This document shows, piece by piece, positions 23,501 to 34,476 of a DNA stretch of 64,000 nucleotides. The number at the start of each line of letters is the position of its first letter. The stretch's first letter is position 1. The position numbers and the translations under genes are program-made. The notes beneath the pieces were generated by a model. The model was not told the origin of the DNA and made no database searches. It worked only from the letters and a program-made list of their open reading frames with translations. Source of the stretch: Nyssa sinensis (Eukaryota > Streptophyta > Magnoliopsida > Cornales > Nyssaceae); NCBI GenBank assembly GCA_008638375.1, contig CM018048.1, positions 682,001-746,000 on the forward strand, in the 5' to 3' direction.

Positions 23501-26500
23501 TTGTCTCCCCATCCTTCTAACTTTCAATATAGTGTAGATTTAAAATTAAAATAACAAGATGCAAATCATGCTGTCACCATCATTTGCATGAGTAGAGTAG
23601 AATGGTTATATTACCTTATTCCTCAACATTTGTCTTTCTTCCATTGTCCAATCAGCTATCATGTCTAGCACATTTTGTAGAGAAATCTCATCGTATAATA
23701 TACCCACCTGAAATTCAATAATAATATCAGGATGAACAATTTTTTTTTATAAGACACACAACCACCCACATTTGTCCCCATTTGGGAATTGAACCCACAA
23801 CCTCCTCTTTGGGAGGTGGACGAGATACCACTCAAGCTAAAGTTTGGTGGCATCAGGATAAACAAATATAGCTATAAGCAATCACTAACATAATTTATGT
23901 AAACTAAACACCACATGTGGCAATGTCAGAACAGGTGATATTCTACAAAATTAAAGGAGATGACAATGAAAGGAATCTCGCAAAAGGTAAATAAGTCCTT
24001 AATAAATATAGTGCATATTTTTCCTTTTTTAATAATAATAAACGAATTATCTACCACCAGCTGTTAGTATGAGTGGTATCCCAGCCATTTCCAAAGGGAG
24101 AGGTGGAGAGTTCAATCTTTGTATAGACGTGTGTGTGTCATACTTATTTTCTAATAAAACTTATTAGAAAATTATCTCAAAAATGGAAAAAGGTGCAATG
24201 AACAGAAATACATGTTATTTAACTGTTCAGCTGGCTGAGAGTAAGGTACAAAAACATATTATAAAAAATAAATAGTTATGTTAGCATGTGACCAATTACT
24301 GTCACTTGGTTATATCTAGGAGGAGTTTCACATCCCCACTACAGAACATCTACGTTCATTTAAGTATCTGTAAATTCTGTTATGTTCTATATTGAAGAAT
24401 TCTCAAAAAAGTGCTGCTTAATATTTCCAGGTGAGTATTTGGTTATTGGTATACATTTACAGATCAGAAAGGCAAATACCCAAAATGCAGGCAATGCACA
24501 TAGCCTCCTCCAAGGCCCTCCATCAGCACCCCTCATTTCCAGGTATCTCTTCAGCCTGACCTGAATGGAAAGAGTCACATCTGGCTAAATTAAGCAATAT
24601 CATTAAGAATACAGAAATAAAAAAATTAAGCTCTAAGTGTTACTGATCAAGGAAAAAAAATGCTCAAGTGCATAATAAACCTCGGGAAATATTGTTGTCA
24701 GATGGTTCTCCCAATCATTGAGGGTTGGCAATTCACCCGGAATTGAAGGAAGTTTTCCTGCCATGAAATCCTACAAAAATATTGTAAGAGTATATTAGAA
24801 GTATTACATACTAAATAAATAAAAAACATGAGACTAAAATTCATAATTAGGAGAAACGAGGATGGAGCAGAATTTTATATACTAAATAAATCAAAAGCAT
24901 CCATAATTAAGGGAAAGAGGTTGGAGTGGAGTGTTGCTACAAAGAAAGCCTAAAATCAGTTAATTACAAGGATAGATGGATACCTTAAAGGACATTCCAG
25001 AACAATCAATATACTTCTTTTTCCGATAGACGAAGTACATTGGGACATCAAGAGCATAATCTACATACTGCTCAAATCTGTGTCAAAAATAAAAAGGAGG
25101 GGGGGGGAGGGATATCGTAATTATGGCAAGAAAAAAATCATCAATGCAAAATAGGAAAGAAAATATATCTAATTGTAAGAAATTATGCTGCAAAGAAATT
25201 AAAAGAATTACCTAAGAAACGACAAAGTATTCTTATTCTTGACACAAGCTAAATCTTTTCTAGCTTCTGGTATACTATTATTCAAGCACATAACCGAGAT
25301 AGAATTTTATTCTAAACTTATTTACAATTAGGACTAATATTTCCTATTAACATGATATATTAATTTTTTTAATTTAAGTTTAATCAGCACATGCTGTAAA
25401 TGCCTTTTTTAACTATTTGTTACCTTGATTTTGGCAAACCATTTCCCAATAATAACGGAAAGATAACATGTACTATTTGTCTCTTTCTTAATCACCAGCA
25501 AAATAGCACACTTACCCAAAGGATTCGTCGAAAACAAAGGGAAGCATGCCAGCGCGATTATTATCTGTATCGGTCCAAATTTGGCTGTGAAAAAAAAAAC
25601 TGAGAATTAATATATACAACCTAATTTTAAAATACGAAAGGCAACAACTAGATGAAAATTTAATGAAACCTTCTCATGCTAAGATATCCATTTGGCTTTT
25701 CTTCGGTGAAAGGCGAATTGGCAAATAGTGCTGTTGCAATCTGTTTCATTTAGTACACTAGTTAGATTCCACAGAAACAAAGAAATTTCCAGTAAGAACA
25801 GAAATGACCAAGGTTTCTTACAGGCTGCAAAGCAAGACCAGCACGAAATTTCCTGATCATGTCAGCTTCAGAACTGAAGTCCAGATTAACCTGTCAAAGC
25901 CGAAAATTGATATCCAACACTTTTCTCTCACAACACAAATTACAGATTTGGATTAAAAGAAACCCTTTTCACAAAACCCAGAAAAAAATAAAAATAAAGT
26001 GTAACCTTCAAGAGTCTGATTGGAAATGATCAAATTCCCAAAATGTCAGATTTCTCTCACCTGAACAGTGCATGTCCTGAACATCATATCAAGTCCAAGA
26101 GTACCAACTTTGGGCATGTAATTCCTCATAATCTCATATCTTCCCTGAGCCAAAACACTCTGTCAGTATGCAGGTAACTGCTAAAATAGAATTATTGTGA
26201 GAATAAAAATGACATGATTAATAGGCCAGGTGCTACAGAAATAGACGTTTTGTCAGAGAGCAAAAGGCACAAGACTCAAGACACCCAACTCAACCAATGA
26301 TTCATTTTCATCAGGGGTCTGATCAATATTGATCATAAAGATGTTATTCAAGATATTCAAAATCACAGAGAAATGCTAGAGAGTCTGATCAGTTCAAGTA
26401 ACGGGCACATGCTAAATTACCCATGAGAAGGATCAAATCAATTTAATGTAACTGCCTAATGGCCCAATCATTGGCACACAATCAATAGGCAAGCATAGAG

Positions 26501-29500
26501 TTGTGTTCCTGTGTTAATTGAGAGTCAAAACTTTACTTTTCACAGATATCAAGAATTTCCAGTCCTTAACTATCATGATATGGAAGTATTGTATCTTTGG
26601 CTCTTGCTAGCTCATTAGTGCTTGCCCGATAAGAACATGAGCCTGGTCTAGTCATGTAGGATGTTGGGCTGTGACAGCCATGAATGTTCAAGTCCACCTA
26701 ACTTTCAGGCTGAACCAGTGCACTAGAAAATCAAGGCAGTTTATCCTTTAGGTTTAGACTAGAGGTCATGCAAGGCCAGGCTCTGGGCAGCAAAGCACCA
26801 ACAATATCTGTGGTCAGCTTAGCCCAAGTACTATATGAGATATTTAGTGTCACTTCCCAAACTTCTAAAACAATGTGTTCTTTACTTTTATTCAACAAAG
26901 CCTCAGGCCTGCACATCTTCGACTAAGACATTCTAGGAATCATACAGATGGATCTAACAGCCAAAGGGAAATTAATGTTCAAGCAAGTAGTGTATCCCAA
27001 AGTTTCTAATGATAAAATAAAACCAGGAGGGTTTTTTTGATAAGTGAAATAAAACCAGTAAGGTAACCTACTCGGACGATAGACTGCATCATGGCTATTC
27101 AGAGACATCAGCAAGTTTCATCATGTTTCATTCTGCAGTTTTTCCCCTTCTATTTTGCAATTATCAGGACATAACAATCAGATGAATAACACCATCTAGC
27201 ATCTCACATCTCTTCCACAATGATCTCTAAGATGAGAGTAAGATCCCATAATAAAAATGTGAAGCAAATGTGTAACTGTATGTGACAAAATTGGAAAGCT
27301 CCATCTAATGAGTATCTCCCCTTACTCAATGTTGGGTTTTGGGTAGGATTCTGGGAACCGTAGATTAGAGACACATAATTTTTCACATTATTTGCAAAAA
27401 TTGGCTACTCTTAAAGTCGAACCCACATTCTCAGGGTTGATCAGCCCAAGCATATGATTAAATTTTTTTTATTTCCCTAAATTTTGTCATGTATATCTTT
27501 AATGAAAGGTTGATTAATTCTTAAATCCCTAAATTATACTTTACCAACAACTTCTCAAGAAAGATTTCAAACGAATTTGATCTCATATCATCTGATCAAC
27601 TAATTTTTTGACTGCGTAACTGTCTATTGTACAACCAACAAATGTAGGATGGCGGTAGATATCCTGTGCTTGCATGGAACAAATACACTATAAATTCCTT
27701 GGATTTGTTGCACAAATCTTATTTTCTCCATTTTTCTCAATCTAAGGCTACATCCTCCATTAAATTTTAGGCCACTATTTCGTATCATGCAAGTAATGGG
27801 CCTTATAGGAGAATCTCCAAACATAAAACCAGTATGAGTTAATAAATCAAACCAAATAAAACCAATATTGCCCTCGAAAGCATTATGAACTGTAACTGGC
27901 AAATTAACAATGATATACAAAAAACTTTCTAATGACAAAGGAATTAAAATAATGAGTGATAACACTTCAGGTTAAGAATATTCTAGGAAGCCATCTTCTC
28001 CCACCCAAAACCCCAAAAAGAAAACAAATGTTGAAACAGCGGAATATATATTGATGAATAGAGAATAATCAGAAAATGCTGATGGAACATAAAGCATTGC
28101 ATGGATAATACCTTCGGCATTATAGGTATGTCTTTCAGTCCCCATTTGGGCTGGAAACCAATTCCTAAGAACCCAATTCCCATTTCCTCTGCAACAGCTT
28201 TAACCTGTTTGATAGTATCATGTGGAGAGAAAGTTTTGAGTTCAATAGAATTTAGCACATATAAAATAATTTAGCAGTTTTATGTTTCAACTGAGGAAAG
28301 AGTACAATAGCAGTTTCATCAAATACTTCCTCTGAGCAACCAAAAAAAACCTGAATGGTGGTTTTGAACAAGAGCAACCAAATTCAACCTAAAGATACTA
28401 ATTTGACAATGAACGCCAAAAAAACAACAATTAAAAACCAAGAAAGCTTAAAAAATAAGTCGTACAAGCTTTTCATCTTTGAAAGGAGGCATGCAGTTCA
28501 GAGGAGCCAGACAACTAGCAAAGTTAATTTGACAAGGTAGACATAAAACCGGGTTGTGCATGCTGGCAGCTACCCAAATACCCTGAGAGTAGTCTTCTAA
28601 GATCAAATACAGGCTTCCAGACATAAACAAGACTGACAGTGAAGTAAGAAACACAGTTGTAGGGCCAGCAAAAATCATTCCCAACTTCTTCAATTTTTAA
28701 TCGGTATCCCCAACTTCGATTTATTCACATAATTTGTAAAACCAGAAAACCGTTACATATATACAGATTTAGAAAGTTCAAAACTATGATTGTAAGTCTG
28801 TTGGAGGATACCATAGAGACAACCTTGATCTCCTAGCTCAGAAAATTTATCACCTTCTTACGTGATCAAGATCAGAGACTATTTTTCAAAGTTCACTATA
28901 GCCTAAAATGGGTTAGGTTTACAAACTTCTATTATATCAGAAAAGATTTTAATTAGGGTCCAAGTAATTACTATACTAGGATTTTTTTACAAGTGCAATT
29001 ACCATACTTAGAATTACAAATTTTATAACTAGTATTCTTTTATTTCTCTGTTTCTTCCTTAGAGCTTTGGTTTGAGTCCCAGTAGCTCGTGGTACTCGAG
29101 ACTTCCTTGCTAGAAATTGTAAAAATATTTTATACAACCAGATTTGGAAGTTTTTGGCCTTGATCAAAGTATCGGGTCCATTGGTGTAACATCAGATTTT
29201 TTCTACTTCCATGCTAGATCACTTTCTTGCCTATATATAAAGAGAGAGAGCCTTACAAAAACTCCCCCAAAATCTTATTATTATCTCACATGGCTGCACA
29301 CATGTGAAAGCATGCACAAAGACGTTTTCTACGATTTGCTCTTCCTTAACATCATATATGATTCAGAAATCATGTATATCCATTTTCTCAAAAAATATGA
29401 CCTGAAGACTTGCTACAAAACAACCCTGTACGTTCAACTGTGTATTGAACTAAAAGATTTAGACAAACCTGATAAAGGTGTGAATTAACCTCAGCACAAG

Positions 29501-31025
29501 TTTGATGCAAAGTTTCAAGAGGTGCACCACTAAGCTCGAATTGACCTCCAGGTTCCAATGATATGCTTTGCTTCCCCTGCACAATGGTATTATAAATTCT
29601 CTACAGAATTACACCAAAATTAAAAAACTCAGATTTCTTGAATGTTACTTCAATGAAAATGTATTTGGAAAGAACAGGGTTGAAAACTGCAACTGGTTTT
29701 CAAACCACCAGATCATCAAGCTTCAAGCATCACCATCCATATTGACATAATATATCAAAGGGAAAAATGTTCAAAAAGTGCAATATATTTACAGAGGCAA
29801 TTTGTTATCAAAAACCAGAATTGAAGAAGCAGTTGAAGTGGTTTACCTGTTTGAGTCCAATAATGTTTTCACCCTCCATTACTTTGTCCCAGTCAAATCT
29901 CTCGGCAATACCATTGAGCAACTCTGCTATTTGTTCATACTTCATGGGACGTAAACTTCCAAACTCAAAACCAAACTTTTCATGTTCTGTACCTATTCTG
30001 TGAAAACAGAGTGGTTTGAGTCAATGTTTCACAAGGAGATAAAGAAAAGGAAGGTACTAGTCCAGAAATTAAGTTAATCCCGAAAAATATTCTGTGCAAC
30101 CAAAAAAAATGGAATTGAAATCTGAGGAAATTTAAGAGAAATGCAGGTTTAACCCAAACAGTAAAATTCCAGTTTTGTTGAATTGCAATCTTGGAGTTCC
30201 AAGTCCATGCAGTCAACAAACCCTCAAAATTTATTTGTATTAAAGTTAACACCAAATTCAAATTTTCTGGCCGTTCAAAAATTAAATGAAATTCACAAAC
30301 AATCATACAAAAGTAATAGTTCGGTTCTGTGCAAAAAATGAAGAATCAATTTCACAATCAACTCACAAACTATGTGACCCACTGATCAATTCATTGAATA
30401 CAAAAGCCACTACCCAGTGTTGATCCCACCTATGTGGGGGTGTCGGGAGACAGGAATAAACCTTTTATTGTTCGTGGTTGCTCTCAGACTTGAACCCAAG
30501 TTCTCACACTTGTCAGCGTGAACGTTAACCATTGCAATAAGAAATGATCCTTACTGAATGTAATTTTGTAACTCACAATATTGTTTAGTCTAAAAGACAA
30601 ATGATCACAGCATCTTTATGTAAAATATATTGAGGGAAAAAAAGATGCCACTAAAATCTAAGTACCAATAAGAGCTAGAAGTTGAACCTCCATTTCTCCT
30701 TAGACTTGCACCCAGAAGCAAGGTATGCTACAAGGTCCTCTTTTGTCAGTGGTTCCGCAGCAATCACAGCATCCTCTGTAGGAGGGCTTGCCGCAACAAT
30801 GAAGCGATGCCCTCGCTTGCACACTAACCCTGCACAATCTAAATGTAAACGCTGCATTGCTTTTGTAGAATTCCATGATAAGGAAGGCAAGCCAACACAA
30901 AGTTCCTTCAATTTGGATGTCTCCATATTGTTTGACATGTTAAGAACCACATTGTGCCCAGATTTACATTGTACAGTCTCTGAATGAATGCAGTATGACA
31001 GACCGGCATGGGATATGAGCGCCAT
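20526..31025 (-). CDS. GSH1: Glutamate-cysteine ligase, chloroplastic (gamma-ECS)
   Basis: Complete gene for the first, rate-limiting enzyme of glutathione synthesis: ATP-dependent joining of glutamate and cysteine in plastids. Coding exons: 30688-31025, 29847-29997, 29469-29576, 28112-28204, 26061-26144, 25822-25890, 25670-25740, 25516-25584, 24984-25077, 24681-24770, 24480-24560, 23615-23707, 23171-23251, 22568-22637, 20526-20614 (1581 nt, 526 residues; Arabidopsis has 522). All junctions are GT-AG. Residues 1 to about 79 are a plastid transit peptide ending near [12 protein letters not shown]. Then come [45 protein letters not shown] (about 166-180), [30 protein letters not shown] and C-terminal PLFEELLY, all hallmarks of the plant/proteobacterial GCL family. 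Redox cysteines: Cys190 and Cys410 match Arabidopsis Cys186/Cys406; Cys353 matches Cys349, but its partner position 368 is Ser. The largest introns (1.9 kb each) hold SINEs and duplications. No disabling change is seen. Confidence 0.98.
21014..21029 (+). repeat. G16 homopolymer next to T12
   Basis: Sixteen G, one A, then twelve T, in the last GSH1 intron. Length is likely unstable between individuals or reads. Confidence 0.9.
21565..21845 (+). repeat. Direct repeat, 188-bp spacing, in last GSH1 intron
   Basis: TTnACTCACTCTATGACTGATCTAAGACAT followed by a GGAGTGAC-type end occurs at about 21573 and 21761. The sequence between (TTATTTGCACAAAGTGG...TACTCTTAGAGTC) resembles another copy near 27386-27440, so part may be a dispersed repeat. 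Confidence 0.7.
22755..22950 (+). repeat. 99-bp tandem duplication in a GSH1 intron
   Basis: AAAACAAGTTATCATATCT through GTGAATCATGTCGCTCTTCT occurs twice, offset 99 bp, nearly identical. It lies between the exons at 22568-22637 and 23171-23251. Confidence 0.95.
23739..23851 (-). mobile_element. tRNA-derived SINE (copy 1)
   Basis: On the minus strand: A box TAGCTTGAGTGG, B box GGTTCAATTCCC, and an A-rich 3' tail (T run at 23740-23748 on the plus strand). It is flanked by a 13-bp target duplication, ATCAGGATGAACA (23726-23738) and ATCAGGATAAACA (23852-23864), one mismatch. It sits inside a GSH1 intron. Confidence 0.85.
24053..24169 (+). mobile_element. tRNA-derived SINE (copy 2)
   Basis: Aligns with copy 1 in the opposite direction: TTAGTATGAGTGGTATCC (A box region), CCAAAGGGAGAGGTGG, GAGTTCAATC (B box). 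It is flanked by AATTATCT at 24045-24052 and 24170-24177. It is more diverged than copy 1 and lies in the same intron. Confidence 0.75.
30405..30550 (-). mobile_element. SINE-like tRNA-derived fragment
   Basis: On the minus strand TTGCAATGGTTAACG (A-box-like) is followed about 30 bp later by GGGTTCAAGTCTGAG (B box). It lies in the first coding intron of GSH1. Ends and target duplication are unresolved. Confidence 0.45.
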
Positions 31026-31033
31026 GATGTCCC

Positions 31034-31682
31034 CTGAGAAATTATACATGTGACCTCTCAGTTACAACTTACTAAACCAAAACTAATGGCCAACAAGAGT
31101 ACTGAGCACATATATTCAAAGGCAGGGATAGATTTAAATTCCACCCCCACCACCAGTAAATCAATTATAAAAACAGTTAGAGAACTCAATCCAATTGTAA
31201 TTCATTCAACTGACACGTTTAGCAGCACAAAATAAATTTAATTTTTATGCCCACTTACAGGTACGCCACCGGCAGTATCAAATAAGGTACTCCTCTATAG
31301 TATTCAAAAGCTACAAACTGTAGCTTACAGTTTAATCACAAAGCTCAAAACTCTTATTATACTCTCATATCTCTAATTTCTTTACTGTTGTTCAATTTCC
31401 CAATAAGCATCAGAACTGTCCACAAACGAACTTAAATATGAATCAAATCCTCAGCCATGTAACCAAGGAAATAGCAGAGAATAAAAAAAAAAATCAGTAT
31501 TTGAACCAATAAATAATCGCAAAACAAAACACGTAATGGAAATGAAAGATCATCCTGTAATAAACATAAAAATATATTACACACGCATATAACAGGAATC
31601 AAAGTGACCTATAGTTATGTGAGTGACAGTGAATCTGTAGACTAAACTTGGACTGTTCTATATATAAAACAGAGAGATTTAC
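31034..31682 (-). other. GSH1 5'UTR intron
   Basis: Acceptor TTTCTCAG|GGGACATC lies eight bases before the ATG; donor AACCAG|GTAAAT is at 31683/31682. The 649-bp intron lies wholly in the leader. Confidence 0.8.
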
Positions 31683-31900
31683 CTGGTTCTATCAGGGGTG
31701 GGTAAATTCTAGGGTTTGGCGATTCTGTCACTTCGAGAAAACTCAAATAGGAGAGAAGAGAGAGAGACTGAGAAGGCAAATGCAGAAGGGCTGCCCTTTT
31801 TCTCTTTCTTTCTTTCCTTCTGCTGGAGAAGGACCGATGGTTCCGCAGGGGACGAGAAACTAAATAGTGCGGCACTATCCGAACTTTTTCCTGTGGTCCC
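31683..31900 (-). promoter_or_regulatory. GSH1 untranslated exon 1 and proximal promoter
   Basis: Minus-strand leader with a CT/GA-rich block (31745-31815) and CCAAACCCTAGAATTT before the donor. It is richer in GC than the flanks. The transcription start is not precisely placed. Confidence 0.6.
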
Positions 31901-32453
31901 TGTATTCCTTGCTGACACGTCATCGGATGATTAAGATTCTAAAATAATTTGCATTATTGCGCCTCTATTAATGCTTATTCCTATTTACTCACACGTGATT
32001 TCGATTTAAAGCAAATGCAACCTTATATGTCTTCAATCTTTCCATATGAGAAAGGCCATCTTTGCATCTTGATTTTGTATTTATGTTGTATAATCAAATT
32101 CTTAAAACAGCTTTTATGTTGAACATGGTTTTCCAAACACATTAGATTTTATCAATTTTTAATGTTAAATCAAAAACTTCTAAAAATAAATTTTTATTTA
32201 CCCTTCCCTCACACAATGGTTTGGCCAATACTATTCATACTTTATAACTAGTAAATAAGTTCTATTTTAATTACATGTGTAATATTAATTTATAAATACA
32301 GAACTCTTCAACGATTTAGAGACTACGAATAAGACACTTTATTTTTTAACCTGTCTTTTATAGATTGTACTTATAAATTGTTTAAGAGCACATTTGGTCA
32401 TACAGGTGAAAGAGAAAACACATACTGGACTTGTGCTTATTCTCACAAGTCTG
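31901..32453. other. GSH1 upstream spacer
   Basis: AT-rich spacer between the GSH1 leader and the Harbinger element. No gene seen. Confidence 0.5.
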
Positions 32454-32904
32454 TTAGACCATTTTCAGTGGTGACTCAAATTCAAATTTAAATTTTACTT
32501 AAAATTTAAGTAAAAGATATATTTGAGTTTGATGTTCTCCAATGGTCACTTAAGTTTTTACTTAATTTTTTTTAAAAATTTTCACCTTATTTCAAAAGCT
32601 ATTTTATGTCATTTTCCTTCAAAAATCATTTTCCCTCTTCTTTTTCTTTTCAAACCTTTTTCACTCTTAATTTTCATCCTCTCTCAAATTTTTCCGCCAT
32701 TTTTTTTTTTTTAATTTCCTGCCATTTTCTTCAAATTTCTCTCTAATTAATTTTGTCCAAATATTTCCTACATCCCTCCAAAACATTTCTTCCCAAATTT
32801 TTTTCCTTCCAATTTCTTTCTATAAATAAGTATACTTCTTCATCTAAAACTCATCTTCAACATTCTCAATAGAAGAAATTATTTAAAAACTTTTTTACTT
32901 AGTT

Positions 32905-34203
32905 CATTTTCATTATCATCTTCTTTTAATAATGATGAAAAAAAAGATGAAGAAATAGCATCACTTGTAGCTCTTCATCAGGTGAATACTATTGAAATGT
33001 TAGAAATTCTAAAACCAAAAGCAGCACGGCCAAAAAAATATGGTGGTTCAGTTGTAGGTCGTAAACACATTTTTCGCGAGAAAAAAAAGGGTCATGATTG
33101 ACTATTTGCTGATTATTTTGCAGAAGATCCAGTTTACCCACCTTCAATGCTTCGGAAACGCTTTCGAATGACGCGTGAAGTATTTATGCGTATTATTAAT
33201 GCTATTGAAATACATAATCCTTATTTTGTTCAAAAAATAGATGTAGCTAAAGTTCTTGGATTGTCCCCTCTTCAAAAGATTACATCCGTTATTAGAATGT
33301 TAGTGTATGGAATGGTAGCAGACACAGTAGACGATTATGTACAAATTGGAGAAAGCACTACAATAGAGAGTTTAAAACATTTTTGTCGATCTGTTACAGG
33401 AAATTTTTTAGGAAGAGCATCTCAGATCTCCAAGAAGAGACGATATTGCTAGATTAATTGCTGCTGGGGAAGCTCATGGCTTTTCGGGGATGTTGGGAAG
33501 CTTGGATTGCATGCACTAGCAATGGAAGAATTGTCCGACAGCGTGGCAAAGTCAATATTGTGGTTATGTAAAAAAACCTACTATTATTCTAAAAGCTGTA
33601 GCTTTATATGATTTGTGGATTTGGCATGCTTTTTTTGGAATATCAGGATCTCACAATAATCTTAATGTCTTGGAACGTTCTCCTTTATTTTTTGAGCTCA
33701 CTGAAGGACGAGCCCCCCCTAACTAATTACTCTATCAATGGACACAACTATAATATAGGATATTATCGCACTAATGGCATATATCCTCAATGGACAAATT
33801 GGTTCAAACAATTTCTTCTTCACAAGGAGCAAATAAACAATATTTTGCTATGATGCAAGAGTCGATGAGAAAAGATGTTGAACAGGCTTTTGGGGTTCTT
33901 CAATCTCGTTTTGCAATTGTATATGGACCAACACGATTTTGGGACCTCAACACACTAGGAGATATCATGAAGATGTGCATTATTTTGCACAATATAATAG
34001 TTGAAAATGAGCGAGATAGTTATAATATTTGTGATTATGAAACATCATCATAACATAACACATCTGTAGTTATTTTGCAGGCTTGTAATAATGACTTTGA
34101 ATCATTTTTGTGTCGTTATTTACAAATGAGAGATAAGAATGCCTATCATAACCTTCATAACGACTTAATTGAGCATTTATGGCAACGCCGTGGAGAGATG
34201 TAA
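32905..34203 (+). pseudogene. PIF/Harbinger transposase (DDE, HARBI1/ALP1-like)
   Basis: Would cut and rejoin the element at TTA targets. Recognisable order: EEIASLVALHQ, YGGSVVGRKH, FRMTREVFMRII, LSPLQKITSVIRMLVYG, ESTTIESLKHFCR, MLGSLDCMH (first Asp), CPTAWQSQYCGY, WIWHAFFGISGSHNN, ERSPLFFELTEGRAP, NYSINGHNYNIGYY, DVEQAFGVLQSRFAI (Glu), and MCIILHNIIVE. Breaks: stop after GHD near 33100, frame changes near 33420, 33715 and 33810, a stop in place of Trp after LDCMH (about 33520), and a stop at 34051-34053 before the last 50 codons. The second catalytic Asp (usually SHND) reads SHNN. No ATG is found in the conserved frame before 33147. Confidence 0.93.
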
Positions 34204-34476
34204 CTCTTTTTGTGTGTGTGTGCATGCTTTTTTTAAGATTTAACTATTTTTTGTATGTTTTTTTAAGATGTAACTTTTTTTTAATGATATGTATTTTTTT
34301 AAGATGTTTGTCTTTTTTCATCTATTATCTCAAAACATAAATCATATTGCATTACATATTAAAATAATATTGAAAAAAAAATAACATTGTATTGAAAAAA
34401 AAACATTACATTAATTAAAAGAAACATTGAAAATAAAATGATAATACATTGAACATGACATTGAAAATAAAGAACA

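Noticed and set aside
30682..30987. Plus-strand 101-residue frame
   Set aside because: Shadow of the first coding exon of GSH1.
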